NCBI GenBank assembly: GCA_015066925.1
Contig: SVNL01000008.1
Coordinates: 1-36,077 of the forward strand
Source: Ruminococcus sp.
Lineage (GTDB): Bacteria; Bacillota; Clostridia; Oscillospirales; Ruminococcaceae
Reading direction: 5' to 3'
Length of the DNA stretch: 36,077 nucleotides
Below the pieces are notes generated by a model. The model had not been told where the DNA came from and ran no database searches. It was given only the letters and a program-made list of their open reading frames with translations. This document shows, piece by piece, positions 15,914 to 24,765 of this stretch. Position 1 is the stretch's first letter. Every line of letters starts with the position of its first letter. The position numbers were made by a program, and so were the translations under genes.

Positions 15914-17209
15914 ATGTCACTTATTTTTCTACTCGAACATATTAATTCATATGTATGGGGAGCAGGATTATTGTTTTTACTGCTTTTTACGGGGTTATTT
16001 TTTACTTTCAGGCTTAAATTTATTCAATTCCGACTATTTTCGTTTATTAAAAGTCAGATAAAAAATCCTGTAAAATCCTCATCAGAAAGCGGTATGTCAC
16101 AGCTAAAGACAGTATGTGCGTCACTTGGCACTGCAATGGGCACAGGAAATATAATCGGAGTTTCATCTGCACTGCTTGCAGGAGGTGCAGGAAGTATATT
16201 CTGGATGTGGGTATCTGCTTTTCTTGGTATGGTTCTCGTTTACGGCGAAAACTATCTTTCGATTTTGTTTAAAGAAAGCAATTCTTCATTCAGCGGTCCT
16301 ATGTGCTATATCGAAAAAGGACTGGGATCACGAAAGCTTGCTGTATTATTCTCAATTTTCTGTCTTTTCGCATCTTTCGGCATGGGCGGAATGGTTCAAT
16401 CAAATTCAATCCGAACAGCCTGCTCCAAATGCTTTAACACAAGTCCTTTTTTCATCACATTTATTATATTTATTACTGTTCTTGCTGTTACACTTGGAGG
16501 AATGAAGCGTATCGGATATGTTGCACAGATAATTATTCCGTTTATTACAGCAATCTATATTATTGCCTCTGTTTCGGTAATTTTTATCTTCAGGCATAAT
16601 CTCATATCTGCATTGGATAATATTTTCTCACAGGCATTTTCTTTTAAATCTGCTACAGGAGGCATTGGTGGATTCACTTTATCAAAGGCTTTGTCCGTCG
16701 GATTACGACGAGGTATTTTTTCTAATGAAGCAGGACTTGGAAGCTCTCCTATTATGCATGGAACATCAGAAAATCCATCTCCTTATATTCAAGGAATGTG
16801 GAGCGTTTTCGAAGTCTTTCTTGATACCATTGTCTGCTGTACTCTAACAGCTCTTGTTCTTCTTACATCAAAAGCTCCTGATTTCAATATAAATATCGCT
16901 TTTTCAGCTGTATTCGGCTCATGCTCCGATATTTTCATATTTATTTCAATTTCTCTTTTTGCATTCTGTACTATTATCGGCTGGTATTACTGTGGTGAAA
17001 CTGCTTTTAAATATATTACGCATAGAAATTCTACTAAGATTTACAGTTTGATTTTTTCCTCCTTAACCGCCGTAGGAGCTTTATTTGCACTTGAAGCAGT
17101 ATGGACTTTATCGGATATTTTCAATGGTCTTATGGCTTTTCCTAATCTTCTTGCACTTATCCTGCTTTCATTTAAAATTACAGCTCCGCCCAAATTTAAC
17201 AAGCACTAA
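15914..17209 (+). CDS. Alanine/glycine:cation symporter (AGCS family)
   Basis: A sodium-coupled amino-acid importer, 431 residues with about ten transmembrane helices; AlsT/DagA family members carry alanine or glycine. The family signatures are present: GTAMGTGNIIGVSSALLAGG near residues 76-95, and RRGIFSNEAGLGSSPIMHG in the middle, with the conserved NEAG ion/substrate segment. It is shorter than many family members (about 450-490) but looks complete. AAGGAG precedes the ATG. Substrate specificity is not readable. No clear terminator follows. Confidence 0.92.
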   Translation: MSLIFLLEHINSYVWGAGLLFLLLFTGLFFTFRLKFIQFRLFSFIKSQIKNPVKSSSESGMSQLKTVCASLGTAMGTGNIIGVSSALLAGGAGSIFWMWVSAFLGMVLVYGENYLSILFKESNSSFSGPMCYIEKGLGSRKLAVLFSIFCLFASFGMGGMVQSNSIRTACSKCFNTSPFFITFIIFITVLAVTLGGMKRIGYVAQIIIPFITAIYIIASVSVIFIFRHNLISALDNIFSQAFSFKSATGGIGGFTLSKALSVGLRRGIFSNEAGLGSSPIMHGTSENPSPYIQGMWSVFEVFLDTIVCCTLTALVLLTSKAPDFNINIAFSAVFGSCSDIFIFISISLFAFCTIIGWYYCGETAFKYITHRNSTKIYSLIFSSLTAVGALFALEAVWTLSDIFNGLMAFPNLLALILLSFKITAPPKFNKH

Positions 17210-17301
17210 GATTTTCAACGACTTTGCAACAAAAAGAATAACAAATAAAATTTCAGGTAATATTAAGGTCGTACATATTTTCAAGGAGTGTGAAATTATT
17301 T

Positions 17302-18348
17302 ATGAGCTATTACGGCGAATTTTGTGGTTTCAGTTTAAAAGATAACATTTGTGAGGAGGTTATCAGCAAATCATTTTCTGATATAACCGATTTTTTCAGC
17401 AAAGCTTCGTTTGATAAAGGAACTATTGCAATTGGCTATTCATCAGAAGCACATAAATCCTGTGCATACAGCATAAGCGTCGGTGTTGCTGAACACGGCA
17501 ATAACGCTTTAATTCTTGAGGATTGCGCTCTGCCGGCTTTTCTGTACACATCTAAAAAGCTGAATGTAAAAGCTGGTATTTATATCAAAAGAGTTAATCC
17601 GCTTGTAATTATGCTATTCGACAGCTTCGGAATACCTCTCAATACCGATTTTCTTCTTCATGCGTCAAATTGCCGTACAGGTGAAGGCAATATTTCTACA
17701 TTCAATCAGGCAGATTTATTTTATCTGAGCAATCTGAAAAGTATTGCGGGTAATGATTTTTCTGCTGACGCTTCAATAAGCTGTGGAAACAATAAAATAC
17801 GCAATATATGGAGAAAATTCTTCAATGATAAATCAGATTCTCTTTCTCTCCAGATTTCAAACGACGGCTTCTGCGTTAACGCATATTCAAATCAAATCGG
17901 CTTCATAAGCCACGAAAAGCTTATGCTGGCTTATTCGGTATGCCTTATGAAAAATAATATTCCGCCAATTCTTCCTGATTACGTCCATTTTATCGCTGAT
18001 GAGCTTGCGGACAAGTTTAATTCCCGTGTTATAAGATATTCGCAATCTTGCTCTGAAAAAATTTCTGATCAGCTTTTTACCTGTGACCCTCTGTTTCTCT
18101 GCATTATGCTTATGTCACAGAAAAAGGATTTTATTTCACTTTGCAAGGAAATTCCTGATTTCTATACTGCAAAGCGTGAAGAAGCTTCATCAGATTGTGC
18201 CGAAAAATCAATTTTCGGCATAAACGGTAAAATCACCGTAACTCATAGCGGAAAAAATCGAATTACCATTGCTGCTCAGGCTTATAATGCCGAAACTGCG
18301 TCAGAGCTTTGCGGCGACTATATCAGTAATCTAAAAAAATTCAAATAA
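17302..18348 (+). CDS. Degenerate phosphohexomutase-like protein (probable pseudoenzyme)
   Basis: I read this 348-residue protein as a divergent member of the alpha-D-phosphohexomutase superfamily (GlmM/ManB/Pgm). Residues about 40-115 follow domain I: IAIGYSSEAHKSCAYSI matches the VGRDTR..S segment, then VAEHGN, ALPAFLYTSKKL and KAGIYIKRVNP follow the order of the real enzymes. The phosphorylated serine loop ASHNP has become KRVNP. No metal loop of the DxDxDR type and no GEEMSG sugar loop are visible. The C-terminal RPSGTEP phosphate loop is replaced by THSGKNR, but the surrounding strand and helix remain (ITIAAQAYNAETASELCGDY). It is about 100 residues shorter than normal. It is therefore unlikely to be a mutase. 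The ATG at 17302 has AAGGAG 13 nt upstream; a GTG at 17290 is too close to it. It lies between the symporter and the RNase J leader. Confidence 0.7.
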   Translation: MSYYGEFCGFSLKDNICEEVISKSFSDITDFFSKASFDKGTIAIGYSSEAHKSCAYSISVGVAEHGNNALILEDCALPAFLYTSKKLNVKAGIYIKRVNPLVIMLFDSFGIPLNTDFLLHASNCRTGEGNISTFNQADLFYLSNLKSIAGNDFSADASISCGNNKIRNIWRKFFNDKSDSLSLQISNDGFCVNAYSNQIGFISHEKLMLAYSVCLMKNNIPPILPDYVHFIADELADKFNSRVIRYSQSCSEKISDQLFTCDPLFLCIMLMSQKKDFISLCKEIPDFYTAKREEASSDCAEKSIFGINGKITVTHSGKNRITIAAQAYNAETASELCGDYISNLKKFK

Positions 18349-18436
18349 TTTATTTCATATATTCTGAGTATTTAATAATATTTTTTAAATGTTTATCCGA
18401 TTTTTATAAACTCTTCATAATTCATCATTTTTTCTC

Positions 18437-18465
18437 TTGACATACTTCTCTATTAGACGTATAAT
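18437..18465 (+). promoter_or_regulatory. Perfect consensus sigma-A promoter ahead of the RNase J gene
   Basis: TTGACA (18437-18442), a 17-bp spacer, then TATAAT (18460-18465): both hexamers and the spacing are consensus. The predicted transcript starts near 18472, about 600 nt before the rnj start codon. It is the only convincing promoter I see for the following cluster. Confidence 0.85.
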
Positions 18466-18471
18466 TAATAT

Positions 18472-19072
18472 TGATTTATTATATGCGGTAATATATATTT
18501 TTCATTGCCGTTTCGATTTGTTTGTCTTTATTGGCATACGTTTTTATGCCTTTAAATATATTTTATATTTAAGCTTTTTGTTCGGTTTTTCAGCTCTGTT
18601 CCGCCTGTTTCACAGTGTTCGTTTTCGGAACAGCTGATGTTTTATCAATATCCGGTAAATTGTTACGCATTGATTTTCCCGATACTGTTACTTGCTAAAA
18701 GCCTATTCACCCTTGTTGTCGGATTTTTTGCTTTATAATTTGCACCTGTTTGATTTGCTTTTTGCTATTGTTTCACTTTTTATCGGTATTCTGCTTGACT
18801 ACGATATCTGCCATTTTTCGCATTTATCATTCTGTCTGCCCGTTTTCTGTGATATTGCTCGTATTCGTTTTTTGACGTTGCAGCTTTATGCTGTAACCGT
18901 CTGTTTTGTTGTATCTTTAAAATTATTAAGCACTTGCTTTTTTAAAGTTTTAAACCGTTTTAAAGCTTGAATTTACGCATCCACCCACTATTTTTGTATC
19001 TACGGCTTTGTTTTATCACTTATTCGCTGTTTTGCCGTTTATACTCCCAACCATGAAAGAGAGGTTCTCTAA
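18472..19072 (+). other. Long U-rich leader of the RNase J transcript
   Basis: About 600 nt with no credible gene. The RNA-like strand is visibly T-rich and purine-poor, unlike the coding sequences on either side. Hairpins visible by eye: GGCATA/TATGCC at 18533-18550; a larger one at 18590-18637, with an 8-bp CTGTTCCG/CGGAACAG stem, a 4-bp outer stem across a 2-nt bulge and a nested CTGT/ACAG loop; and a small AGAGA/TCTCT hairpin at 19058-19070 that includes the rnj ribosome binding site. Two open frames in this stretch (Phe, Leu and Cys rich) lack ribosome sites. It could be a structured regulatory 5' UTR, or a separate small RNA could lie within it. Confidence 0.5.
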
Positions 19073-20872
19073 GTGAACGAGAAAGAAAATTCAAAAAAAA
19101 CACCTTCCGCTGCTCCAAAAAGAAAATATGTCAGAAGAAAAAATCAAAATAGTAACGATTTTGCTCCTGTCGTAAAAGTTGAGGCACCTGCAAGAAAAAT
19201 AAAGGAAGTAAGAAAAACTCCTATCCGCATTATTCCTCTTGGCGGTCTTAATGAAATCGGTAAAAATATGACCGTTTTTGAATGTTCGAATGATATGTTT
19301 ATTCTCGATTGCGGTCTTGCTTTTCCTGATGCGGATATGCCCGGTGTTGATATAGTAATTCCGGACTTCACATATGTTGAAAGAAATCAGGAACGACTCA
19401 GAGGTATTGTACTTACTCACGGCCATGAAGACCATATCGGAGGTCTTGCTTATCTCCTTAAAAAAGTTAATGTGCCTGTTTACGGTACAAAACTTACTCT
19501 CGGACTTGTTGAGGGAAAGCTTAAGGAGCATGGCCTTGACGGAAGAGTTAAGCTTAATATTATTGAACCTAAAAAAACTGTGAAAATGGGCTGTATGGCT
19601 GTTGAATTTATTAAAGTAAACCATTCAATACCCGGTGCTGTGGGTATGGCTGTTCATACTCCTGCAGGTATCGTTGTTCATACAGGTGACTTTAAAGTCG
19701 ATTTTTCTCCTATCGACGGCGGAATTATTGACCTTGCTAGATTCGGTGAGCTTGGAAGCAAGGGGGTTCTTGCTCTTATGGCTGACTCTACCAATGCTGA
19801 ACGTCCCGGATATACACAGACAGAACGTAAGGTCGGTGAATCATTCGACAGCCTTTTCAAAAAAGCTGAAGGTAAACGTATTATAATCGCTACCTTCTCT
19901 TCAAATATCCACAGAGTTCAGCAGATTATCAATTGCGCCGAACGCTATGACAGAAAAGTTGCTGTATTCGGCAGAAGTATGGTAAATGTTATCTCTACTG
20001 CTATCGAGCTTGGATATCTCAGTGTTCCGAAAGGTATTCTCATTGATATAGAAACAATGAATCGCTACGAAAATGAGCGAATTGTTCTTATTACTACAGG
20101 AAGTCAGGGCGAACCTATGTCGGCTCTTACCCGTATGGCTATGAATGACCATAAAAAAGTAAATATTACTCCTATGGACTTTATCATTATTTCGGCTACT
20201 CCTATTCCGGGTAACGAAAAATATGTCACAAGAGTCGTAAATGAGCTTATGAAATCAGGCGCTGAAGTAGTTTACGAAGCTATGTATGAAGTTCATGTTT
20301 CAGGTCACGCCTGTCAGGAAGAACTCAAGCTTATGCTTGCTCTTACAAAGCCGAGATTCTTTATTCCTGTTCACGGTGAATACAAACATCTGAAAAAACA
20401 CGGTGACCTTGCTGTTGAAATGGGAATCCCTCGTGAAAATGTAATTACTGCAGAAATCGGTAATGTTATCGAAACAGACGGTCTTAAAATGAACGTTGTT
20501 TCTCAGGTTCCCGCAGGCAGAGTTCTTGTTGACGGTTTAGGTGTCGGAGATGTCGGCTCTATTGTTCTTCGTGATAGAAAGCATCTCGCTCAGGACGGTC
20601 TTATCATTATCGTTATCGGTATTGAAAGAGCTTCAAATACAATCATTGCAGGTCCTGATATCATCTCAAGAGGATTTGTTTATGTAAGAGAATCCGAAGA
20701 ACTTATTGATGAAGCAAAACAGCTCCTTAATGATACTCTTATCCACTGCTCTATTCATGAGCTTAAAGAATGGAATACTCTTAAAGGTAAAATGCGTGAC
20801 GCTCTTTCAGATTACATCTATCAGAAAACTAAGCGTAGCCCTATGATTCTTCCTATTATTATGGAAACATAA
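19073..20872 (+). CDS. rnj: Ribonuclease J
   Basis: A 5'-3' exoribonuclease and endoribonuclease of the metallo-beta-lactamase/beta-CASP family, central to mRNA decay and rRNA maturation in Firmicutes. It is 599 residues. Residues 1-48 are a basic, Lys/Arg-rich extension absent from B. subtilis RNase J1, possibly for RNA or ribosome contact. The catalytic core starts at IRIIPLGGLNEIGKNM (51-66), with the zinc motif HGHEDHIGG at 116-124. Further landmarks are HTGDFKVDF, the beta-CASP motifs (ATFSSNIHR, SGHA and PVHGEYKHL) and a C-terminal domain. The start is a GTG at 19073 with GAGAGG upstream, partly within a small hairpin. It heads the cluster leading to ftsH. Confidence 0.96.
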   Translation: MNEKENSKKTPSAAPKRKYVRRKNQNSNDFAPVVKVEAPARKIKEVRKTPIRIIPLGGLNEIGKNMTVFECSNDMFILDCGLAFPDADMPGVDIVIPDFTYVERNQERLRGIVLTHGHEDHIGGLAYLLKKVNVPVYGTKLTLGLVEGKLKEHGLDGRVKLNIIEPKKTVKMGCMAVEFIKVNHSIPGAVGMAVHTPAGIVVHTGDFKVDFSPIDGGIIDLARFGELGSKGVLALMADSTNAERPGYTQTERKVGESFDSLFKKAEGKRIIIATFSSNIHRVQQIINCAERYDRKVAVFGRSMVNVISTAIELGYLSVPKGILIDIETMNRYENERIVLITTGSQGEPMSALTRMAMNDHKKVNITPMDFIIISATPIPGNEKYVTRVVNELMKSGAEVVYEAMYEVHVSGHACQEELKLMLALTKPRFFIPVHGEYKHLKKHGDLAVEMGIPRENVITAEIGNVIETDGLKMNVVSQVPAGRVLVDGLGVGDVGSIVLRDRKHLAQDGLIIIVIGIERASNTIIAGPDIISRGFVYVRESEELIDEAKQLLNDTLIHCSIHELKEWNTLKGKMRDALSDYIYQKTKRSPMILPIIMET

Positions 20873-20938
20873 TCTGTGACTTATTTGCAATATTCCTATT
20901 ATATATATAAATAATTTTCTTTGACAGGGGGGATAAAG

Positions 20939-22900
20939 GTGAAAAGAAAACTTCCTTTTCCGGTTATTTTTGTTGCTCTTCTTATGCTCGCTAATACAAT
21001 CGGCTCTGCCGTTTTACTGAGCTTTTATAATCTGAAATATTTCTTTGTTTCATTATCTATTGCCATAGTTCTTACTATCATTTTTATTCTCATTCTTTTC
21101 TTTATGACAAAGTCGCTATACAGACATATTTCTAGAATGAACAGGTTAATCAAAACTGCCGGCGCGGAATATATTACTTCTTTGCCTTCTCCTGTCGCTG
21201 TTATCGACGATAATAATACTATTATATGGTATAATGAATTTTTCAGAGAAAAAGTCGCTCTTGAACGCGACGCTTTCGGACTTAATATACAAGATTGTAT
21301 CAACATTGACATACTCTCACTGAAAAACGGCGAAAATCGTCCGTGCAGTGTAAACGGAAGCATTTATGATGTTTCAGCAAAAAAAGATTCAATCAAAACT
21401 GACTCAATTTATGTGCTGAGCTTTCAGGACGCTACTGAGGTATACAAGCTTCAGAAACAGCTTGTCGAAACACATCACTCAATTCTCGTAATTATGCTCG
21501 ACAATTACGACGATATTATGCAGAATGCAAAAGAAAGTGAAAAAGCTAAAACAACTGTTGAGGCTCAACAGCTTATTGAAAACTTTATGGCTGATACAAA
21601 CGGTATTGCTAAAAGTATTTCAAACAATACATTCCTCATTATTATGGAGGATTGCCATATAAATAAGATTATTGAAGAAAAATTCAAAATCCTCGATCTC
21701 GCCAGAAATATTAAAATCGGCGAACGTACGCCGCTTACACTTTCTATCGGTGTCGGTCAAGGTACCGATACACTTGCTGAAAGTGAAATCCTTGCAAGAC
21801 AGTGCCTTGATATGGCTTTGGGCAGAGGCGGCGATCAGGCTGTTGTAAAAACAGAAAACGGATATAGATTCTTCGGCGGCGTTTCTAAGGGCGTTGAAAA
21901 AAAATCAAGATCCAAAACCCGTGTTATTGCAAATGCACTTCAGGACCTTATCAATGATTGCGAAAAAATCTTTGTTATGGGACATCGCTTCGGTGACCTT
22001 GATTCCGTAGGCTCTTCAATCGGTATCGTAAGTGCTGTAAGACTTATGGGTAAAGAAGCTTTCGTTGTGGTTGACAAAAAGAAAAATCTCGCTATACAGC
22101 TTATTGATATGGTCGAAGCTAATTCAGACGAGAATTATTTCATTTCACCATCAGAAGCCTGCGACCTAATTAAAGAAAGGGACTTGCTTATTATATCGGA
22201 TACTCATAATAAGGACTTCCTCGAAAATCATGAGCTTTATAAAAAAGCTCATCAGGTTGTTATTATCGACCACCACAGGAAAAATGTCAATTTTATAGAC
22301 GATGCAGTGATATTTCACCACGAGCCGTATGCTTCTTCAGCTTCAGAAATGGTTACAGAGCTTATACAGTATTTTAAGCTTAATAACAAGTCTATTCCTG
22401 CTTTCGCATCTGAAGCACTTCTTGCGGGAATTGCTCTCGATACAAAAAACTTTGTTATGCGTACGGGAGTAAGAACCTTTGAAGCAGCTGCTTTTCTTAA
22501 AAAAACAGGTGCTGATACAATTGTTGTAAAATCTCTATTTACAAATTCAATTGATACATACCAGAAGAAAACTCAGGTAGTTTCTTCTGCTGAAATATAC
22601 AACCGCTGTGCTATCGCTCATACCGAGATGAAATGCGACAATATACGTCTTGTATGTCCACAGGCAGCTGATGAACTGCTCAATATTACCGATGTTGACG
22701 CTTCATTCGTTATTTTCAGAACAGGTGATACAGTAAACATTTCTGCACGTTCTCTCGGCGCGTTGAATGTTCAGGTTATTATGGAATGCCTTGGCGGCGG
22801 CGGTCATCAGACTATGGCGGCTGCCCAGCTTGAAAATGTTTCAATTGCAGAAGCTAAAAAGCTGCTTGCAAAGGCTATTGATGATAATAAATCAACTTGA
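20939..22900 (+). CDS. gdpP: c-di-AMP phosphodiesterase GdpP
   Basis: A membrane-bound DHH/DHHA1 phosphodiesterase that cleaves cyclic di-AMP to pApA and so controls osmolyte and cell-wall homeostasis. It is 653 residues with the full family architecture: two transmembrane helices (about 7-28 and 34-57), a PAS-like domain (about 75-165), and a degenerate GGDEF domain (about 180-305, with [10 protein letters not shown] where active cyclases have GGDEF). The DHH domain has [15 protein letters not shown] (His349, Asp353, Asp355), SDTHN (Asp421) and DHH at 444-446. The DHHA1 domain ends with [12 protein letters not shown]. The GTG at 20939 is preceded by AGGGGGG at good spacing; a TTG at 20921 overlaps that site. 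It sits 66 nt after rnj. Confidence 0.95.
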   Translation: MKRKLPFPVIFVALLMLANTIGSAVLLSFYNLKYFFVSLSIAIVLTIIFILILFFMTKSLYRHISRMNRLIKTAGAEYITSLPSPVAVIDDNNTIIWYNEFFREKVALERDAFGLNIQDCINIDILSLKNGENRPCSVNGSIYDVSAKKDSIKTDSIYVLSFQDATEVYKLQKQLVETHHSILVIMLDNYDDIMQNAKESEKAKTTVEAQQLIENFMADTNGIAKSISNNTFLIIMEDCHINKIIEEKFKILDLARNIKIGERTPLTLSIGVGQGTDTLAESEILARQCLDMALGRGGDQAVVKTENGYRFFGGVSKGVEKKSRSKTRVIANALQDLINDCEKIFVMGHRFGDLDSVGSSIGIVSAVRLMGKEAFVVVDKKKNLAIQLIDMVEANSDENYFISPSEACDLIKERDLLIISDTHNKDFLENHELYKKAHQVVIIDHHRKNVNFIDDAVIFHHEPYASSASEMVTELIQYFKLNNKSIPAFASEALLAGIALDTKNFVMRTGVRTFEAAAFLKKTGADTIVVKSLFTNSIDTYQKKTQVVSSAEIYNRCAIAHTEMKCDNIRLVCPQAADELLNITDVDASFVIFRTGDTVNISARSLGALNVQVIMECLGGGGHQTMAAAQLENVSIAEAKKLLAKAIDDNKST

Positions 22901-22952
22901 TTTTACATTATTTACGCTTTATTACTATCTATTAAGAAAGGTGTTTTTATAT

Positions 22953-23399
22953 ATGAAGGTTATTTTTTTACAGGATGTTAAGGGTTCAGGAAAAAAAGGC
23001 GAAATAAAAAATGTAGCAGACGGTTATGCAAGAAATATGCTTTTCCCGAAAAAACTCGCTGTTGAAGCTACATCTTCAAATCTTAGCGAGCTTGCAGGTC
23101 AGAAATCATCTGCACAGCACAAAATTGATATGGAAAAACAAGCTGCCAATGAAATTGCCGCTAAAATAAATGACAAAAAAGTAATCATTAAGGCTAAGGC
23201 AGGCAATAACACTAAGCTTTTCGGTTCTGTTACTTCAAATCACGTTTCAGAAGCCCTCGAAAAGCAGTTCGATGTTAAAATTGATAAGAAGAAAATTAAT
23301 CTTAAAACAGATATAAAGAATTTCGGCACTTATGATGCTGTAATCAAGCTCTATACAGGTATTACAGCTAATATCACCGTCGAAGTTACTGAGGAGTAA
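22953..23399 (+). CDS. rplI: 50S ribosomal protein bL9
   Basis: A large-subunit ribosomal protein of 148 residues, the normal length. The N-terminal rRNA-binding domain [21 protein letters not shown]... is followed by [14 protein letters not shown], a long Lys/Ala helix, and the C-terminal domain with the [11 protein letters not shown] motif. The ATG at 22953 has AAGAAAGGTG upstream; reading further back would overlap gdpP in another frame. The gdpP-rplI-dnaB order is conserved in Firmicutes, and all three lie here with short gaps. Confidence 0.98.
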   Translation: MKVIFLQDVKGSGKKGEIKNVADGYARNMLFPKKLAVEATSSNLSELAGQKSSAQHKIDMEKQAANEIAAKINDKKVIIKAKAGNNTKLFGSVTSNHVSEALEKQFDVKIDKKKINLKTDIKNFGTYDAVIKLYTGITANITVEVTEE

Positions 23400-23407
23400 T
23401 TCTTATA

Positions 23408-24763
23408 ATGGAAAACGCTGATTTTCAATTTGCTGACAGAGAAATGCCCCGTAGTATTGAAGCTGAACAGTCCATTTTAGGTGCTGTTCTCGCTGATCCA
23501 TCGGTTCTTCCTCTTGTCGTTGAAAAAATTAAGCCCGAATATTTTTACAGCCAACAGCATAAAAGTCTGTATAACATCATTATGCGTATGTTTACAAGCG
23601 GCTCAAATGCTGATATTATTACTGTTCTGAATGAAGCTGAAAAACTCCATATATTCGAAACTGCTGCTGAGGGCAGACGTTATCTGGCAAACCTTGCGGA
23701 AATTCTTCCGTCTACTGCTAATATTGAAAGCTATTGCAGAATTGTTGCAGAAAAATATTATATACGTAGTCTTAGCTATGCCGCCAGAAGTATTCTTCAG
23801 GACGTTCAGTCAGGTGAGCATAACGCGCAAATTTTGCTTGACTCTGCTGAACAGAAAATTTATGATATAAGAGAAGGAAGAAATGTTCAGGGCCTTGTTC
23901 CGATAAGTGATGCCGTTTCAGAAGCTTATGATAAACTCGGCAAAATTGCAGGTCCCGATAAAGAAAAATATATCGGTGCAAGAACAGGTTTTACTTACCT
24001 TGATTCAATTACCTCGGGACTTAATAAATCAGACCTTATTATTCTTGCGGCACGACCTGCTATGGGTAAAACCTCTTTCGCTATGAATATAGCAACCAAT
24101 GTTGCAAGAAGAAGCGAAAAGGATGTTGTTGTTTTCAATCTGGAAATGTCTAAAGACCAGCTTGCTACTCGTTTGCTTTCAACTGAGGCTCTTGTTGACT
24201 CAAATTCACTCAGAAATGGCAGAATTTCCAATGATGACTGGATTCGCCTTGCTACAAGTGCAGGTTATCTGAGCAGTCTTCCTCTTTTCATCGACGATAC
24301 CGCAAGTATGACTGTTCCACAAATGAAAGCAAAGCTAAGACGTACTAAAAATCTCGGTCTTGTTATTATAGATTATTTACAGCTTATGGATTCTACTTCA
24401 AAATCAGATAACAGAGTTGTTGTTATTTCTGAAATTACCCGTCAGCTTAAAGTAATGGCTAAGGAGCTTAATGTTCCAGTTATACTGCTTTCACAGCTGT
24501 CGCGTGGTGTTGAAAGCCGTACTGATAAACGTCCTATGCTGTCAGATTTAAGAGAATCGGGCTCTATTGAGCAGGATGCTGATATTGTTCTTTTTCTCTA
24601 TCGTGACGCTTATTATAATAAGGAAAGCACTCGTCAGAATATTTCTGAATGTATTGTTGCTAAAAATCGACACGGTGAAACAGGTACTGTTGAACTCATC
24701 TGGGACGGACAGTTTACACGTTTCTCTAATCCTGATTTTCAGACTAAGTCTGAACCTGCTTGA
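23408..24763 (+). CDS. dnaB: Replicative DNA helicase DnaB
   Basis: The hexameric 5'-3' helicase of the replication fork (called DnaC in Bacillus), 451 residues. The N-terminal domain has PRSIEAEQSILGA (14-26). The C-terminal RecA-like domain has Walker A ARPAMGKTS (215-223), a Walker B-region DYLQLM, and the SQLSRGVESR and QDADIVLFLYR segments. No intein or insertion is visible. AGGAG overlaps the end of rplI, with the ATG 8 nt after its stop. The tilS ATG begins 2 nt after the dnaB stop, linking this block to the next one. Confidence 0.98.
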   Translation: MENADFQFADREMPRSIEAEQSILGAVLADPSVLPLVVEKIKPEYFYSQQHKSLYNIIMRMFTSGSNADIITVLNEAEKLHIFETAAEGRRYLANLAEILPSTANIESYCRIVAEKYYIRSLSYAARSILQDVQSGEHNAQILLDSAEQKIYDIREGRNVQGLVPISDAVSEAYDKLGKIAGPDKEKYIGARTGFTYLDSITSGLNKSDLIILAARPAMGKTSFAMNIATNVARRSEKDVVVFNLEMSKDQLATRLLSTEALVDSNSLRNGRISNDDWIRLATSAGYLSSLPLFIDDTASMTVPQMKAKLRRTKNLGLVIIDYLQLMDSTSKSDNRVVVISEITRQLKVMAKELNVPVILLSQLSRGVESRTDKRPMLSDLRESGSIEQDADIVLFLYRDAYYNKESTRQNISECIVAKNRHGETGTVELIWDGQFTRFSNPDFQTKSEPA

Positions 24764-24765
24764 TT

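Noticed and set aside
18437-18970. Two open frames (18437-18637 and 18692-18970) as genes in the RNase J leader
   Set aside because: They have no ribosome binding sites and a Phe/Leu/Cys-rich composition expected from T-rich noncoding DNA, and the first starts inside the -35 box.
22767-22952. An N-terminal extension of bL9 into gdpP
   Set aside because: bL9 is normally about 148 residues and starts at MKVIFL; the extension is the gdpP coding region in another frame.
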